A DNA stretch of 64,000 nucleotides, taken from assembly GCA_038258425.1 (NCBI GenBank), contig JBBSPV010000001.1, positions 1 to 64,000 on the forward strand, written 5' to 3'. Numbering within the stretch: position 1 is the first letter of the stretch; the number at the start of each line of letters is the position of its first letter. Shown piece by piece: positions 9,398 through 18,544 of this stretch. The notes under the pieces are model-generated. The model saw nothing but the letters and a program-made list of their open reading frames with translations. It searched no databases and was not told the origin of the DNA. This DNA comes from DATLGB01 sp038258425 (GTDB lineage Bacteria > Actinomycetota > Thermoleophilia > Solirubrobacterales > Solirubrobacteraceae). The translations under genes were made by a program, and so were the position numbers.

Positions 9398-9512
9398 GCC
9401 CGTGGGCCTACCCCCTGAGGTGGTGGGTGAGCGTCGCGCCGGTGGTGCCCATCGGCGCGCTGTCCCCGCTGTACCTCGTCGGCGCGCGCGCCCCGGCCGG
9501 TGACTCGCCCCC

Positions 9513-10655
9513 TCACAGCCCGTAGGTCTTGGCGACGATCTCGCGCTGGATCTCGCTCGTGCCGCCGTAGATCGTCGACACGAGCGTCCGGCGGACGTGG
9601 CCCTCCATGTCGTACTCGGAGGCGTAGCCGTAGCCGCCCATCATCTGCATGCCCTCCAGCGCCACGGCCTTGGCGACCTCGGTGACCTTGAGCTTGGCCA
9701 TGGACGCCTCGCGGGGGAACATCGCGCCCGGGTCCGCGTCGACCCGGGCGGCGACGTCGTAGGTCAGCAGCCGGCAGCACTCGATCTCCGTCGCGAGGTC
9801 GGCGATGCGGTGCTTGAGCGCCTGGAAGGAGCCGACCGGGCGGCCGAACTGCTTGCGCTCCTTGACGTAGGCGAGCGTGTCGTCGAAGGCCCGCTGCGCC
9901 GTGCCGAGCATGAGCGCGGCGAGGATCAGCCGCTCGACGTTGAGCCCGGCCATGAGCTGCGTCCAGCCCTGCCCCTCCTGCCCGAGCAGGCGCTCGCCGT
10001 CGACCTGGCAGTCCGTGAAGAACACGTCGTTGACGACCTCGCCGCCCATCGTGGGGATGGGACGGATCTCGACCCCCTCGGCGTCGGCGGGCACGGAGAG
10101 CATGGTCAGCCCCTCGTGCTTGGAGCCACCGGCGTCGGTGCGGCAGACGAGCAGGACGTGCTCGGCCAGGTGGGCCTCGGAGATCCACGTCTTCTGCCCG
10201 TTGACGACGTAGCCGCCGTTGTCGCGCTCGGCCCGGCACTTGAGGTTGCCCACGTCGGAGCCGGCCTCCGGCTCGGACATCGCGATCGCCTCGACGGCGC
10301 CGTTGACGATGCCGCCGAGCAGCTGCTGCTTCTGGGGCTCGGTCCCGAAGCGCTCGACCGCGCCGGCGACGATCGAGGAGACGCCGAAGCCGCCGACCGG
10401 GGCGAGACCGCGGGCCGTCTCCTCGAGGAAGAGGCACATGTCCACGAGGCCGCCGCCCGCCCCGCCGTAGGCCTCCGGCACGGCGACCCCGAGCCAGCCG
10501 AGCTCGGCCATGCGCCCGTAGAGCTCGACGCTGTGCGGGTGGCGCCCGCCGTCCGTGAGCCGGTCGCGCTGCTCGCGGGTGCCGCACTCGCGGGCGCAGA
10601 AATCGCGGATCGCCGCGCGGAAGTCCTCCTGCTCCGGCGTGAAGGTGACGCTCAT
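9513..10655 (-). CDS. acyl-CoA dehydrogenase
   Basis: A 380-aa FAD acyl-CoA dehydrogenase. Visible: N-terminal helical domain, AMSEPEAGSDVGNL and NGQKTWISEA signatures of the middle beta domain, a C-terminal domain with YVKERKQFGRPVGSFQALKHRIADL, and the terminal STIYGGTSEIQREIVAKTYGL. The residue corresponding to the usual Glu base in YEGT is Gly (YGGTSE), so the catalytic base is probably contributed elsewhere, as in long-chain/isovaleryl-type enzymes. Cytosolic, catabolic. ATG 10655; divergent from the lipoprotein gene at 10683 with only 27 nt between start codons. Confidence 0.92.
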   Translation of the reverse strand: MSVTFTPEQEDFRAAIRDFCARECGTREQRDRLTDGGRHPHSVELYGRMAELGWLGVAVPEAYGGAGGGLVDMCLFLEETARGLAPVGGFGVSSIVAGAVERFGTEPQKQQLLGGIVNGAVEAIAMSEPEAGSDVGNLKCRAERDNGGYVVNGQKTWISEAHLAEHVLLVCRTDAGGSKHEGLTMLSVPADAEGVEIRPIPTMGGEVVNDVFFTDCQVDGERLLGQEGQGWTQLMAGLNVERLILAALMLGTAQRAFDDTLAYVKERKQFGRPVGSFQALKHRIADLATEIECCRLLTYDVAARVDADPGAMFPREASMAKLKVTEVAKAVALEGMQMMGGYGYASEYDMEGHVRRTLVSTIYGGTSEIQREIVAKTYGL

Positions 10656-10682
10656 GGCCGCGCGACGATATAGCTTCCCGCG

Positions 10683-11165
10683 ATGCCCACCACGGCTCTG
10701 CTGGGAGCGCTCGCCCTCGCCCTGGCCCTCGCCGCGTGCGGCACCACGAAGATCGACACGACGGGCACGGAGCGCTTCATCGAGCGGACGGTCTCCCGGC
10801 GGGCGGGCGTGCGCGTGGCGTCCGTGGGATGTCCCCGCGAGGTCACCGCCAAGCGGGGCGACACCTTCACGTGCACGGTCACCGGCACGGACGGCTCGAC
10901 GGGCAAGGCGGTCGTCCGGGAGCTCGACGACGAGGGCCGGCTGCGCACGGACGTCCCCTTCCTGCATCCGCGCGAGCTCGAGCGCTCGATCACCGGCGAC
11001 CTGCGCGCCCGGCTCGGCGCCACGATCCGGCTGCGCTGCCCGGAGGTCGTGGTCGGCCGGCGGGGCGCGACGTTCGACTGCCGCGCCCGGTCGGGGGCGC
11101 AGTCGCGGACGGTGCGCGTCACCCAGCGCAACGCCGCCGGCAGCGTCCGCTACGCCCTGCGCTAG
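10683..11165 (+). CDS. lipoprotein with two DUF4333-like repeats
   Basis: A 160-aa exported lipoprotein: hydrophobic signal (residues 4-18) ending in the lipobox LAAC, giving lipidated Cys19. The mature part contains two repeats of the same pattern, VGCPREVTAKRGDTFTCTV and RCPEVVVGRRGATFDCRA, each with two Cys that could form a disulfide. This is the DUF4333 pattern of actinobacterial cell-envelope proteins, whose function is not established. ATG at 10683. Confidence 0.8.
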   Translation: MPTTALLGALALALALAACGTTKIDTTGTERFIERTVSRRAGVRVASVGCPREVTAKRGDTFTCTVTGTDGSTGKAVVRELDDEGRLRTDVPFLHPRELERSITGDLRARLGATIRLRCPEVVVGRRGATFDCRARSGAQSRTVRVTQRNAAGSVRYALR

Positions 11166-11194
11166 CCATCCGGCGCGGGGGGTACACCGTGGCC

Positions 11195-11629
11195 ATGCTC
11201 GTCCCCTACAGCGTGGACGTGCGACCGTCGCCCGACGGCGGCCGCCTCGTCGAGGTGACCCTCGAGCTGAGCGCCCGGCAGCTGGCCGCCGGGGCGCACG
11301 CCGCCGGCCGGCTCCTGCAGGAGCGCTACCGCGTCCCCGTGCTCGACTCGACGGAGGAGATCCTCGCCATGCGCGAGCTGAACCGGCTCGCGGACGAGCT
11401 CGCCGCGCCGGCCGGCACGGGCGCCAGGGTTCGTCTGACGCTGACCGTCGCCCGCCTCGGCCGGCTGCGTGAGGCGCTCGAGGCCTTCGCCGCCGGCCGT
11501 GCCGACGGCGTGCTGCTCGAGGACGACGTCCGGATGCTGCCCGACGTGCACGGGATGCTCGACCCGCTCGCCGACGCGCACCAGGCGGCGATCCGGGCCG
11601 CGCTAGGTGCGGCCGTCCCGCACCCGTAG
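11195..11629 (+). CDS. hypothetical protein (144 aa)
   Basis: I do not recognise the family. The product is a soluble alpha/beta-like protein beginning MLVPYSVDV and containing a helical centre (STEEILAMRELNRLADELA) and a region rich in Ala/Arg/Leu. No Cys, signal peptide or membrane span. A GTG at 11189 is an equally possible start because the purine-rich gcgggggg at 11174-11182 is better spaced for it. It follows the lipoprotein gene by about 30 nt. Its 3' end overlaps the convergent MMPL transporter gene by 27 nt (11603-11629). Confidence 0.6.
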   Translation: MLVPYSVDVRPSPDGGRLVEVTLELSARQLAAGAHAAGRLLQERYRVPVLDSTEEILAMRELNRLADELAAPAGTGARVRLTLTVARLGRLREALEAFAAGRADGVLLEDDVRMLPDVHGMLDPLADAHQAAIRAALGAAVPHP

Positions 11630-13678
11630 GACACGCGCCAGCCGGCGCGGCAGCCACCAGTTCGCCTCTCCGAAGAGCTTGACGAGGGCCGGGACGAGCA
11701 GCGCTCGAACGACCGTGGCGTCGAGGAGGATGCCCGCCGCCAGGCCGGTGGCGAGGATCTTGATCTCCGTGCCGGGGCTCGCGCCGAGCGCCACGAAGGC
11801 GAGGAAGAGGATCAGCGCCGCGCTCGTGACGAGCCGCCCCGTGCGGGCGAGGCCGCCGACGACGGCCTCGTCCGTAGAGCCCGTGCGGTCGCGCTCCTCG
11901 CGGATGCGGGCGAGGATGAAGACCTCGTAGTCCATCGACAGCCCGTAGAGGAAGGCGAAGATCGCCAGCGGGATCCAGGTCGTGATGGCGCCGGTCTGCG
12001 GGATGCCCCAGATCGCCTGGGAGCCGACGCCCTCCTGCCAGACCAGCACGATGACGCCCCAGGCCGTGCCGACGGAGAGCACGTTGAGCACGACGGCCTT
12101 CAACGGCAGCAGGACGGAGCGGAACGCGCGGGCGAGCAGCACGAAGGTGATCAGCGCGATGAGCACGATCATCACCGGGAAGGCCCCGTAGATCGCGTCG
12201 GTGAGGTCCTGGGTCTGCGCGGTGCGCCCGCCCGTCCGCGCCCCGGCGTCGGCGTTGCGAGCCGCCGCCCGTACCCGGTCGACGGTCGCCGACCCCGCGT
12301 CCGTGGCGGTGTCGCGCTCCGGCAGCACGTCGAGCACCGCGCGGTCGCCCTGCTCCTCCGGGGCGAGCACCGCGCGCACGCCGTCCTCGCCCGCCACGGC
12401 ATCGCGGACCGCGGTGGCGCCGCCGGCCGGGACGAGCAGCTCGATCGGCGTGAGCACGCCGCCGCCGATCCCGGCGTCCTCGACCGTCACGAGCGCCCTC
12501 CGCGCCGATCCGGACGTCGCGAGCGCGTCGAGGTCCGGGTCGCCGGGGCGCAGGCCGGTGGCGACGACCAGCAGCGTCCCGACCACCGCGAGACCCGCCA
12601 CCGCGGCGGGCCATGGCCGCCGCACGATGGCGCGCGCCCAGCGGGTCCAGGCGCGGCTCGGCCGGTCCTCGCGGCGCCGGTGCGGCCACTCGAGGCGCTC
12701 GCCGAAGCGGCGCAGCAGCACGGGCAGCAGCGTGAGCGAGGCGGCCACGGAGACGAGCGGGATGAGCATGCCGCCGTAGCCGATGGAGCGGATGAACGCG
12801 ACGGGCACGACGACGAGCGCGAGCAGCCCGATCCCGACCGTCGTCCCGCTGAAGGCGACCGCCGTGCCGCTCGTGGCCATGGCCCGCCGGATCGCCTCGT
12901 CCCCGCGCACGCCGGCGTCGCGCTCCTCCCGCCAGCGCACGACGATGAGCAGCGAGTAGTCGATGGCCACGCCGAGGCCGATCAGCCCGACGAGGAACTG
13001 CACGACGAAGGACACGTCGGTCACCGTGGTGATCGCGAGCAGCAGCAGGAAGGTCGTGAGGATGGAGACCGCGGCGATCAGCAGCGGGATGAGCGCGAGC
13101 AGCGACGCGAAGACGAAGGCCAGCACGGCGAGCGCGCCCACGCCGCCGAGCAGCGTCTCGACGAGCAGGCCCGGGCCGCCGTCGGAGGAGCCCTCGGCCA
13201 GCACGTCGACGCCGGTGACGCCGAGCGGCCGGCCGCCGACCGTCACCCCCTTAGCCGTGCGCTGCACCGCGGCGAGGGCGGTCGTGTTGACGTCGGCCCC
13301 GTCGGCCGGGCGGGGCGGCAGCAGCAGCGCGAAGGTCGTGCGGCCGTCGTCGCTGCGCAGCGCCTGGGCGCCCTGGCGCACCCGGGCGCCGGGGACGGCC
13401 TTCGCGACGCGCGCGAAGGCCCGGCCGGCACGCTCGCGCGCGGAGGCGTCCGGCGTCGCGGCCACGAGCACCACGGGCGACAGGCCGCCCCCGGCGCCGA
13501 AGGTCTGCACGATGGTGCGGTTGGCGTCGAAGCCCTCGCGGCCCGGCGCGTCGAAGGACAGCGACAGGGCGCCGCCGATCTGGGAGGCGGCGGCCATCCC
13601 GGCGAGGGCCAGCACCGTCCACGCGAGCACCACGAGGCGGCCGTGGCGCAGCACCCAATCCGTCAGTCTCAGGGTCAT
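11603..13678 (-). CDS. MMPL family transporter
   Basis: A 691-aa RND-superfamily membrane protein of the MmpL type. It begins with TDWVLRHGRLVVLAWTVL (TM1), has a large extracytoplasmic loop (about 40-165), then TM2-6 with GLIGLGVAIDYSLLIVVRWREER, the conserved GxxxDY motif of TM4. The arrangement repeats in the second half, with FLYGLSMDYEVFILARIREE. Members export lipids, siderophores or small molecules using the proton gradient. Two MMPL domains and the Asp-Tyr pairs make the call firm; the cargo is unknown. A second MMPL gene lies at 56.6-58.7 kb. ATG at 13678. Confidence 0.93.
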   Translation of the reverse strand: MTLRLTDWVLRHGRLVVLAWTVLALAGMAAASQIGGALSLSFDAPGREGFDANRTIVQTFGAGGGLSPVVLVAATPDASARERAGRAFARVAKAVPGARVRQGAQALRSDDGRTTFALLLPPRPADGADVNTTALAAVQRTAKGVTVGGRPLGVTGVDVLAEGSSDGGPGLLVETLLGGVGALAVLAFVFASLLALIPLLIAAVSILTTFLLLLAITTVTDVSFVVQFLVGLIGLGVAIDYSLLIVVRWREERDAGVRGDEAIRRAMATSGTAVAFSGTTVGIGLLALVVVPVAFIRSIGYGGMLIPLVSVAASLTLLPVLLRRFGERLEWPHRRREDRPSRAWTRWARAIVRRPWPAAVAGLAVVGTLLVVATGLRPGDPDLDALATSGSARRALVTVEDAGIGGGVLTPIELLVPAGGATAVRDAVAGEDGVRAVLAPEEQGDRAVLDVLPERDTATDAGSATVDRVRAAARNADAGARTGGRTAQTQDLTDAIYGAFPVMIVLIALITFVLLARAFRSVLLPLKAVVLNVLSVGTAWGVIVLVWQEGVGSQAIWGIPQTGAITTWIPLAIFAFLYGLSMDYEVFILARIREERDRTGSTDEAVVGGLARTGRLVTSAALILFLAFVALGASPGTEIKILATGLAAGILLDATVVRALLVPALVKLFGEANWWLPRRLARVLRVRDGRT

Positions 13679-13717
13679 CTGCAGCCGTACGGAGCCGGGC
13701 GCCCCGGCGGTTGACCC

Positions 13718-14566
13718 TCAGGTCGCCGCCAGCGCGCCCGTAGCGAGCAGCACGAGCAGCACGAGGCCGAGCACGATGCGGTAGGCGACAAAGACCGCGA
13801 AGGTGTGGCGGGCGACGAAGCGCAGAAGCCAGGCGACGGAGGCGTAGGCGACGCCGAAGGACACGAGCGTCGCCACCACCGTCGGGCCCCAGCCGATCCC
13901 GTCCGAGATGCGGCCCGCGTTCTGCACGCCCTCGAGCAGCCCGGCGGCCAGCAGGGCCGGGATGGCGAGGAAGAAGGACAGGCGCGTCACCGCGACCCGG
14001 TCGATCCCCCGCAGCAGGCCGGCGGACATCGTCGCGCCGGAGCGCGAGACGCCGGGGATCAGCGCGAGGCACTGCGCCAGGCCGACGATCAGCGTGTCGC
14101 GCCAGGTGATGTCGCGCTCATGCCGGCGCTGGTCGGCGACGATGTCCGCGTAGGCCATCACGCCGCTCCACAGGATCAGGGCGGCGGCGACGAACCACAG
14201 GCTGCGCAGCGTCGTCTCGATCTGGTCCTTGAAGGCGAGCCCGACGACCCCGATCGGGATCGTCCCGAGGATGATCGCCCAGCCGAACCGGTAGTCCGGG
14301 TCGCCGCGCTCGGACGACGACAGCAGTCCGCGCAGGAAGCTGCGCACGATGCGGACCACGTCGTCGCGCAGGAAGAGGATCGTGGCGAGCACCGCCCCCG
14401 TCTGGATGATCGCCGTGAAGGCGGTGATGCCGGGGTCGTCGACCTTCAGGCCGAGCAGCTTCTCGAGGATCGTCAGGTGACCGGTGCTCGAGACGGGAAG
14501 GAACTCCGTGAGGCCTTCCACGGCACCGAGGAGCACGGCCTCCCACACGTGCAGGGGGTCGCTCAC
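13718..14566 (-). CDS. uppP: undecaprenyl-diphosphatase UppP (BacA)
   Basis: A 282-aa polytopic membrane phosphatase that recycles undecaprenyl pyrophosphate to the monophosphate, feeding peptidoglycan and other wall polymer synthesis; overexpression gives bacitracin resistance. Both family signatures are intact: EGLTEFLPVSSTGHL near the N-terminus and ALIPGVSRSGATMSAGLL in the second half, with about eight hydrophobic spans. GTG at 14566 gives the usual length (about 270-280 aa); longer in-frame extensions are non-membrane. Divergent from the GH15 gene, 82 nt between start codons. The next gene on the same strand downstream is the MMPL transporter. Confidence 0.96.
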   Translation of the reverse strand: MSDPLHVWEAVLLGAVEGLTEFLPVSSTGHLTILEKLLGLKVDDPGITAFTAIIQTGAVLATILFLRDDVVRIVRSFLRGLLSSSERGDPDYRFGWAIILGTIPIGVVGLAFKDQIETTLRSLWFVAAALILWSGVMAYADIVADQRRHERDITWRDTLIVGLAQCLALIPGVSRSGATMSAGLLRGIDRVAVTRLSFFLAIPALLAAGLLEGVQNAGRISDGIGWGPTVVATLVSFGVAYASVAWLLRFVARHTFAVFVAYRIVLGLVLLVLLATGALAAT

Positions 14567-14648
14567 CGCGCACAGACTGCCAGAGCGGCATGAGCCGGGC
14601 ATGACGGGTCGCGTTTGGACGGCCGGGCCGCCGCGCACACTCGGCCGC

Positions 14649-16436
14649 ATGGCCGACGAGACGCGGATCGAGGACCATGCCGTCGTCGGCGACCTGCATT
14701 CCGTCGCCCTCGTGAGCACGGACGGCGCCATCGACTGGGCGTGCCTGCCGCGCTTCGACTCGCCCGCCGTCTTCACGCGCCTGCTCGACCCCGACGACGG
14801 CGGCGCCTTCACCGTCGAGCCGGACGCCAGCGACCGGACGCGGCAGCTCTACCTGCCGGACTCCAACGTCCTGATGACGCGCTTCCACCGCCCGGACAGC
14901 GTCTCTGAGGTCGTCGACTTCATGGTCCCCAACGCTCCCGGGGTGCCGGAGGAGGGCGGGCGGCCGCTCGTGCGCCGGCTGCGCACGGTGCGGGGCGAGC
15001 AGACGTTCAGCGTGCGCTGCCGACCGGCCTTCGACTGGGGCCGGGCCCCGCACGAGGTCGAGCTCGCCGGCGGCGGCGCGGTCTTCCGCTCCGCGGCGGG
15101 CACGCTGACCCTGCGCTGCACCCACCCGCTCGAGGCCGACGGCCCAGCCGCGGTCGGGCGCATCACGCTGCAGGCGGGCGAGACCGCCGACCTGCTGCTG
15201 CGCTGGACCGACGACGCCGCCTGCGAGCCGGTCGCCGACGGCGAGGCCGAGCGCCTGCAGACGGCCACCGTCACCTTCTGGCAGGAGTGGATCGGGCGCT
15301 CGACCTACACGGGTCGCTGGCGCGAGACGGTCAACCGCGGCGCGCTGCTGCTCAAGCTGCTCGTGTACGCGCCGACCGGCGCGCTCGTGGCCTCGCCGAC
15401 CGCCGGGCTGCCGGAGGGCATCGGCGGCGAGCGCAACTGGGACTACCGCTACACGTGGCTGCGCGACGCCGCGTTCACGACCTACGCGCTCATGCGGCTC
15501 GGCTTCACGGACGAGGCGAGCGCGTTCATGGACTGGCTGCAGCAGCGGATGGCCGACGCCGAGCCGGACACCGGGCTGCTGCCGATGTACACCCTCGACG
15601 GCGACCCGCCGCCGGCGGAGGAGGTGCTCGACCACCTGCCCGGCCACCGCGGCTCGACGCCAGTGCGGAGCGGCAACGCGGCGGGGGAGCAGCTGCAGCT
15701 CGACACCTACGGGGAGGTCTTGGACTCCGTCTACCTGTTCAACAAGCACGCGCCCATCTCCTACGACCTGTGGTCGCAGGTGCGCTCCTGCCTCGCGTGG
15801 CTCGCCGAGCACTGGCGCGAGCCCGACCACGGGCTGTGGGAGAAGCGCGGCGAGCCGCGGGAGCACACGTTCTCGCGCGTGATGGTGTGGGTGGCGTTCG
15901 AGCGGGCGCTCCGGCTCGCGCGCCAGCGCGGTCTGCCGGCGCCCATGGACGAGTGGGCCAAGCTCGCCGGCGAGGCCTATGAGAGCGTGCAGGAGGCGGG
16001 CTGGGACGACGAGCTGGAGGCCTTCGTCGACTTCCCGGGCTCGGGGCGCATGGACGCCTCGCTGCTCATCATGCCGCTCGTGAAGTTCACCGGGCCGACG
16101 GACCCGCGCTTCACCTCGACGCTGGCGCGGATCGAGGAGCGCCTGGTGCTCGACTCGCTCGTGCGCCGCTACGAACCCGACGGCGAGGACGGCCTGGACG
16201 CCGGCGAGGGGACGTTCACGCTGTGCTCGTTCTGGTACGTCGAGGCGCTCACGCGGGCGGGGCGGCTGCGGGAGGCCCGCGACACGCTGGAGAAGGCGTT
16301 CACCTACGCCAACCACGTCGGACTCTACGCCGAGGAGCTCGGCACGTCGGGGGAGCACCTCGGCAATTTCCCGCAGGCGCTGACCCACCTCGCGCTGATC
16401 TCCGCGGTGGTCAACCTCGACAAGCAGCTGGGCTGA
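14649..16436 (+). CDS. glycoside hydrolase family 15 protein (glucoamylase/trehalase-like)
   Basis: A 595-aa cytosolic GH15 enzyme. The N-terminal beta-sandwich domain begins RIEDHAVVGDLHSVALVSTDGAIDWACLPRFDSP, a pattern very typical of actinobacterial GH15 trehalases/glucoamylases. The (alpha/alpha)6 barrel contains GGERNWDYRYTWLRDAAFTTYAL (substrate-binding Trp/Asp) and the two catalytic-glutamate regions, one near QEAGWDDELEAF and one in DGLDAGEGTFTLCSFW. Cleaves alpha-linked glucose or trehalose by inversion; exact substrate uncertain. ATG 14649 is preferred over in-frame upstream codons because the family begins here. Confidence 0.92.
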   Translation: MADETRIEDHAVVGDLHSVALVSTDGAIDWACLPRFDSPAVFTRLLDPDDGGAFTVEPDASDRTRQLYLPDSNVLMTRFHRPDSVSEVVDFMVPNAPGVPEEGGRPLVRRLRTVRGEQTFSVRCRPAFDWGRAPHEVELAGGGAVFRSAAGTLTLRCTHPLEADGPAAVGRITLQAGETADLLLRWTDDAACEPVADGEAERLQTATVTFWQEWIGRSTYTGRWRETVNRGALLLKLLVYAPTGALVASPTAGLPEGIGGERNWDYRYTWLRDAAFTTYALMRLGFTDEASAFMDWLQQRMADAEPDTGLLPMYTLDGDPPPAEEVLDHLPGHRGSTPVRSGNAAGEQLQLDTYGEVLDSVYLFNKHAPISYDLWSQVRSCLAWLAEHWREPDHGLWEKRGEPREHTFSRVMVWVAFERALRLARQRGLPAPMDEWAKLAGEAYESVQEAGWDDELEAFVDFPGSGRMDASLLIMPLVKFTGPTDPRFTSTLARIEERLVLDSLVRRYEPDGEDGLDAGEGTFTLCSFWYVEALTRAGRLREARDTLEKAFTYANHVGLYAEELGTSGEHLGNFPQALTHLALISAVVNLDKQLG

Positions 16437-16458
16437 CTGGACACGGTCGCCGCGGGTC

Positions 16459-16474
16459 GGTACGCTGACGTACC
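16459..16474. promoter_or_regulatory. palindromic operator upstream of the P450 gene
   Basis: A perfect 6-bp inverted repeat (GGTACG-CTGA-CGTACC) ends one base before the P450 ATG at 16476. Such a site fits a TetR-family operator, and a TetR gene lies convergent at 17892-18461. It also covers a possible -10 (TACGCT, 16461-16466), which would give a nearly leaderless transcript; there is no Shine-Dalgarno sequence. Binding is inferred. Confidence 0.5.
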
Positions 16475-16475
16475 A

Positions 16476-17876
16476 ATGGCCGTCGCCGAGCCCCCCACCC
16501 GCCAGGCCGGCGCCGGCTGGGCGCCCTCCCCCGCCGGACGCGCCGGCGACGACGAGCCCGTCGCCTTCCCGCCGGACCTCGGCCTCTCACGCAGCCTGAC
16601 GACGCTGCGCTTCGTCCAGCGCCCGCTCGAGCTGCACTTCCGCGCCCAGCGCGAGCTCGGCGAGGTCTTCGCCCTGCGGTTGGCGGTGCGCGACGTCGAC
16701 TTCGCCTTCACGAGCCACCCCGACCACGTGCGCTCGCTGTTCACGGCGAAGTTCGGCGAGGCGCCGTCGCTGACCGCCGAGTCGCCGCTGCGCCCCGTCC
16801 TCGGGCCCAACTCCGTCCTCACCGCCAACGGCACGCGCCATCTGCGCCAGCGCAAGCTCCTGCTGCCGCCCTTCCACGGCGAGGCGGTGCAGCGCTACGT
16901 CGCGCTCATCCGCGAGGTCGTCGAGCGCGAGGTCGACGGCTGGCCCGTCGGGGAGCCGTTCCAGCTGGCGCCGCGCATGCAGGCCGTGACGCTCGACGTG
17001 ATCATGGCCGGGGTCTTCGGCATCGAAGGCGAGGCAGCGCCGGGCACGCCGGAGCGCCTCGTGCGCGACAGCACCCGCCGCTTCCTCGCCATGACCCGGC
17101 GCTCGTGGTGGGCGCTCGTGGACCTCGTCAATCTCGGCCGGACCGAGCCGCGCGGGCCGCTGCGGCTCATCATGGACCGCGTCGATGAGCACGTCCTGCG
17201 CGTGATCCGCGAGCGCCGCGCGAGCCCGACGCGCGGCACGGACATCCTCTCCCTGCTGCTGGCCACCACGGACGAGGACGGCGTCGCGCTCTCGGACCGC
17301 GAGATCCGCGACGAGCTGCTGACGCTCGTGCTCGCGGGCCACGAGACGACGGCCAACACGCTGGCCTGGGCGTTCGAGCGGCTCGTCCGGGTTCCCGAGG
17401 CCTACGACGCCCTGCGCGACGCCGTGCGGGGCGCCGACGGCGCCGCGGAGCACGTCGAGGCCACCGTCTACGAGGCGATGCGCGTGCGGCCGGTGATCCC
17501 GCTGATCGGCCGGCTCGTGACCGTGCCGTGGCGGCTCGGGCGCTACGTCGTGCCGGCCGACACGCCGGTGAGCATGAGCATCGTCCTCGTGCACCACCGG
17601 CCCGACGTCTATCCCGAGCCGTTCGCCTTCCGGCCCGAGCGCTTCCTCGGCGTCAAGCCGGGCACCTACACCTGGATCCCGTTCGGCGGCGGTTCGCGGC
17701 GCTGTCTCGGCGCGGCGCTCGCGCTCGCCGAGTTGCAGGCGGTCCTCGAGATCGTCACGCGGCGCACGGACCTCGAGGCCGTCGACCCGCGGCCGGAGCG
17801 GGCGAAGCACCGCAACGTCACGATCATCCCGGAGCACGGCGGGACGGTCGTCGTGCGGCGCAAGCTCCCCGCCTAG
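16476..17876 (+). CDS. cytochrome P450
   Basis: A 466-aa soluble P450 monooxygenase. I-helix AGHETTANTLAW (about residue 286, O2 activation), K-helix ETVYEAMRVRP as VEATVYEAMRVRP (ExxR), PERF segment FRPERFLGVKPG and haem-binding loop IPFGGGSRRCLGAALA with the thiolate Cys near residue 410 are all present. The style (longer N-terminus, GGGSRRCLG) resembles bacterial class CYP110/CYP1xx fatty-acid or terpenoid hydroxylases, but the substrate cannot be deduced. No redox partner is adjacent; an FprA-like reductase lies at 31.1 kb. Preceded by a palindromic operator and convergent with a TetR gene, which probably regulates it. Confidence 0.95.
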   Translation: MAVAEPPTRQAGAGWAPSPAGRAGDDEPVAFPPDLGLSRSLTTLRFVQRPLELHFRAQRELGEVFALRLAVRDVDFAFTSHPDHVRSLFTAKFGEAPSLTAESPLRPVLGPNSVLTANGTRHLRQRKLLLPPFHGEAVQRYVALIREVVEREVDGWPVGEPFQLAPRMQAVTLDVIMAGVFGIEGEAAPGTPERLVRDSTRRFLAMTRRSWWALVDLVNLGRTEPRGPLRLIMDRVDEHVLRVIRERRASPTRGTDILSLLLATTDEDGVALSDREIRDELLTLVLAGHETTANTLAWAFERLVRVPEAYDALRDAVRGADGAAEHVEATVYEAMRVRPVIPLIGRLVTVPWRLGRYVVPADTPVSMSIVLVHHRPDVYPEPFAFRPERFLGVKPGTYTWIPFGGGSRRCLGAALALAELQAVLEIVTRRTDLEAVDPRPERAKHRNVTIIPEHGGTVVVRRKLPA

Positions 17877-17877
17877 A

Positions 17878-17901
17878 CGCCGCCCGTCCGCTCAGGCGGC
17901 G
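17878..17901. terminator. hairpin between convergent P450 and TetR genes
   Basis: A 7-bp inverted repeat (CGCCGCC 17878-17884, GGCGGCG 17895-17901) with a 10-nt loop spans the gap between the two convergent genes; the TetR stop codon is in the loop. It could act in both directions. No T tract. Confidence 0.4.
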
Positions 17902-18461
17902 ATGACGGCGCGAATGAGCCGCGCGGTGACCGGGCGCAGCTCGTGGACGTCGCGGCCGCGCTCGACCGCCGTGATCACGAGCTCGCGCAGCCCGGCGACC
18001 ACCGCGAGCGCCAGGTCCTCCGAGAGTGGCGCGACGTCCGCGCGCTCGCCGACGAGCGCCACCAGCAGCCGGGCGAAGCGCACGAGCGCCTCGTGCTGGC
18101 GGGCGGCGCCGCGCTCGCCGAGCGCGGGCAGCTCGCGGACGAAGCTCGCCGACAGCGGCTGACCGGCGAGCGCCTCCAGCCAGGCGGCGGTGGCGCGGTC
18201 GACCTGGTCGCCGATCGCCCCGGGGCGCACGGCGGCGGCCACCTCGGCCATCTGCGCGTCGACCGCCGCGTCGAAGAGCGCGAGGTAGCAGGCGTCGCGG
18301 TCCTCGAAGTGCTCGTAGAAGGTCCGGCGCGACGTGCGGGCGCGGCGCACGCCGTCGGCGACGGTCGTGCGCTGGAGGCCGAGCTCGGCCACCGCCTCGC
18401 CCATGCCGGCGAGCAGGCGGTCGCGGTGGCCGCGGGCGGCGGGAGCGGCGGCGGCGGACAC
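17892..18461 (-). CDS. TetR family transcriptional regulator
   Basis: A 189-aa TetR-type regulator. The HTH region (AELGLQRTTVADGVRRARTSRRTFYEHFEDRDACYLA) is in residues about 25-65 and ends in the typical FYEHFxDRDxCxLALFD; the rest is the helical ligand domain. GTG start at 18461. Convergent with the P450 gene, 15 nt between stops, and the best candidate to bind the palindrome at 16459-16474. The ligand is unknown. Confidence 0.88.
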   Translation of the reverse strand: MSAAAAPAARGHRDRLLAGMGEAVAELGLQRTTVADGVRRARTSRRTFYEHFEDRDACYLALFDAAVDAQMAEVAAAVRPGAIGDQVDRATAAWLEALAGQPLSASFVRELPALGERGAARQHEALVRFARLLVALVGERADVAPLSEDLALAVVAGLRELVITAVERGRDVHELRPVTARLIRAVIAA

Positions 18462-18544
18462 GGGCCGATCCTAGATACTGCCGGCGCTGATCCGCCAGGG
18501 CGACTCCGCGCCCACCAGGGCGCGAGCGGGCGGAAACCGACCCT

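Noticed and set aside
9513..12689. 1058-codon minus frame combining the acyl-CoA dehydrogenase with unrelated sequence
   Set aside because: Only the 9513-10655 part is acyl-CoA dehydrogenase; the rest is the shadow of the lipoprotein, hypothetical and MMPL genes.
14118..16388. 756-codon minus frame opposite the GH15 gene
   Set aside because: Low-complexity Arg/Ala/Val product; the GH15 and UppP frames are clearly the real ones.
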